Part shown: one piece after another, positions 14,422 through 15,458 of the stretch
How positions within the stretch are numbered: the stretch's first letter is position 1
How the letters are laid out: the number at the start of each line of letters is the position of its first letter
NCBI GenBank assembly: GCA_947456845.1
Contig: CANGUJ010000039.1
Coordinates: 1-15,458 of the forward strand
DNA length: 15,458 nucleotides
Source: Burkholderiales bacterium
GTDB lineage: Bacteria; Pseudomonadota; Gammaproteobacteria; Burkholderiales; JAEUOS01
Direction: 5' to 3'
The notes under the pieces: generated by a model
Database searches by the model: none
The model's input: only the letters and a program-made list of their open reading frames with translations
What the model was told of the DNA's origin: nothing
Made by a program: the position numbers and the translations under genes

Positions 14422-15458
14422 ATGTTGAGCGCAGAGCAGAACGAGCTGATCACCCGTGTCGGGCCCGGCACGCCGTGTGGCGCGCTGCTGCGGCAGTACT
14501 GGCAGCCGGTTGCGCTGGCCGAGGAGCTGGCCGGCGCGCGCCCGGTGCGTCCGGTGCGTCTGATGGGGCAGGACTTCGTGCTCTTTCGCGCCGGGGACGG
14601 CGCGCTCGCGCTGCTCGACCGCGACTGCGCGCATCGCGGCGCCGATCTCGCCTTCGGGCGGCTCGAGGACGGCGGCCTGCGCTGCCTGTTCCACGGCTGG
14701 CTGTTCGCCGCCGATGGCCGGTGTCTGGAGACGCCGGCGGAGCCGGAAGGCAGCCGCCTTCACACCAAGGTGCGCCAGCGCGCCTACCCGGTCGTCGAGC
14801 GCGCCGGCGTCGTGTTCGCCTATCTCGGCCACGGCGAGCCGCCGGCGTTCCCGGCGCTCGACTGTTTCGTCGCGCCCGCACCCTACGTGTTCGCCTTCAA
14901 GGGGCTGTTCGAGTGCAACTGGCTGCAGGCGCTGGAGGTCGGCATCGATCCGGCGCACGCCTCCTACCTGCACCGTTTTTTCGAGGATGAAGATCCCGCC
15001 GACGGCTACGGGCGCCAGTTCCGTGCCGCCTCGGCGGATTCGCAATGGCCGATGACGCGCTTGATGCGCGAACTCCCGCGCCCGGAGATCAGGGTCGAGG
15101 ACGACCTGCACGGCCTGCGGCTCGTCGCCCTGCGGCGCATCGATGCGGCCACTGTCCACGTGCGGGTGACCCACCAGGTCTTTCCGCAGGCCTTCGTGAT
15201 CCCGCTCAGCGCGGAGATGACGATCACCCAGTGGCATGTCCCGGTCGACGACACGCGCTGCTACTGGTACAGCGTGTTCACCAGTTTCGGCAAGCCGGTC
15301 GATCGCGAGCAGATGCGCGCGCAGCGCCTGGCCACCTACACCCTGCCGGACTACCTGCCGCGCTTTCATCGCGGCAACGACTACGGATTCGACCCCGCCG
15401 AACAGCGCACCCGCACCTACACCGGCATGGGCATGGACAGCAATGTCCACGACCAATG
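14422..15458 (+). CDS. Rieske-type aromatic ring-hydroxylating oxygenase alpha subunit (phthalate 4,5-dioxygenase-like), 5' part
   Basis: The frame opens with ATG at 14422 and stays open to the window edge: 345 complete codons. The Rieske [2Fe-2S] centre is C69-x-H71 and C88-x-x-H91 in CAHRGADLAFGRLEDGG and LRCLFHGW. The mononuclear iron region follows: NWLQALEVGIDPAHASYLH with His179 and His184 as ligands and Asp176 as the electron bridge. The end GMGMDSNVHDQ is where phthalate-dioxygenase-type proteins have their QD-x-x-ES segment, so about 60-80 residues, including the third iron ligand (an acidic residue), should lie beyond the window. Members hydroxylate aromatic carboxylates with electrons from a partner reductase; the substrate is unknown here. 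The Shine-Dalgarno is weak (GGAG, 12 nt upstream). It is divergent from the TRAP binding protein, which may supply its substrate. Confidence 0.9.
   Translation, partial: MLSAEQNELITRVGPGTPCGALLRQYWQPVALAEELAGARPVRPVRLMGQDFVLFRAGDGALALLDRDCAHRGADLAFGRLEDGGLRCLFHGWLFAADGRCLETPAEPEGSRLHTKVRQRAYPVVERAGVVFAYLGHGEPPAFPALDCFVAPAPYVFAFKGLFECNWLQALEVGIDPAHASYLHRFFEDEDPADGYGRQFRAASADSQWPMTRLMRELPRPEIRVEDDLHGLRLVALRRIDAATVHVRVTHQVFPQAFVIPLSAEMTITQWHVPVDDTRCYWYSVFTSFGKPVDREQMRAQRLATYTLPDYLPRFHRGNDYGFDPAEQRTRTYTGMGMDSNVHDQ

Overview
The window is about 15.5 kb of GC-rich proteobacterial chromosome. Its gene content points to a betaproteobacterium of the Rhodocyclales type (Azoarcus, Thauera, Aromatoleum and relatives): a glnK-amtB locus next to a TorF-type porin, a small regulatory PTS (IIA, HPr, EI) with no sugar permease, metX-metW, a polyhydroxyalkanoate-system protein, a TRAP solute-binding protein and a phthalate-dioxygenase-like Rieske oxygenase. 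The taxon is inferred from gene order and protein similarity recalled from memory; no search was run.

Layout. 1-219: end of an acyl-CoA-binding protein gene. 246-2389, minus strand: probable operon ubiK, comM/yifB, PHA-system protein. 2390-5705, plus strand: nitrogen module with a TorF-family porin, a very strong terminator, two NtrC-like boxes, a sigma-54 promoter, then glnK-amtB. 5706-6000: three consecutive hairpins and a gshB leader. 6001-6948: gshB. 7012-9890: IIA(Man)-HPr-EI plus a small unknown gene, tightly overlapped. 9891-11778: a SAM-II riboswitch with a downstream terminator, then metX-metW. 11767-14158, minus strand: ampG-like permease and a TRAP solute-binding protein, separated by a terminator. 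14422-end: 5' part of a Rieske oxygenase alpha subunit, cut by the window edge.

How the parts work together. P-II (GlnK) and AmtB form the usual ammonium-sensing pair, and the promoter elements upstream fit NtrC/sigma-54 control. The porin gene carries its own NtrC-like dyad and a long inverted repeat in its leader, which links it to the same response. MetX and MetW catalyse or support the first committed step of methionine synthesis. They sit behind an S-adenosylmethionine-sensing RNA that appears able to switch between an antiterminator and an intrinsic terminator.

I see no mobile element, CRISPR array, tRNA, rRNA or phage gene. Most protein-coding content is ordinary housekeeping. The parts most worth a second look are regulatory: the SAM-II attenuator of metXW, the NtrC-like elements around torF and glnK, the repeat-rich periplasmic tail on AmtB, and an apparently leaderless ampG.
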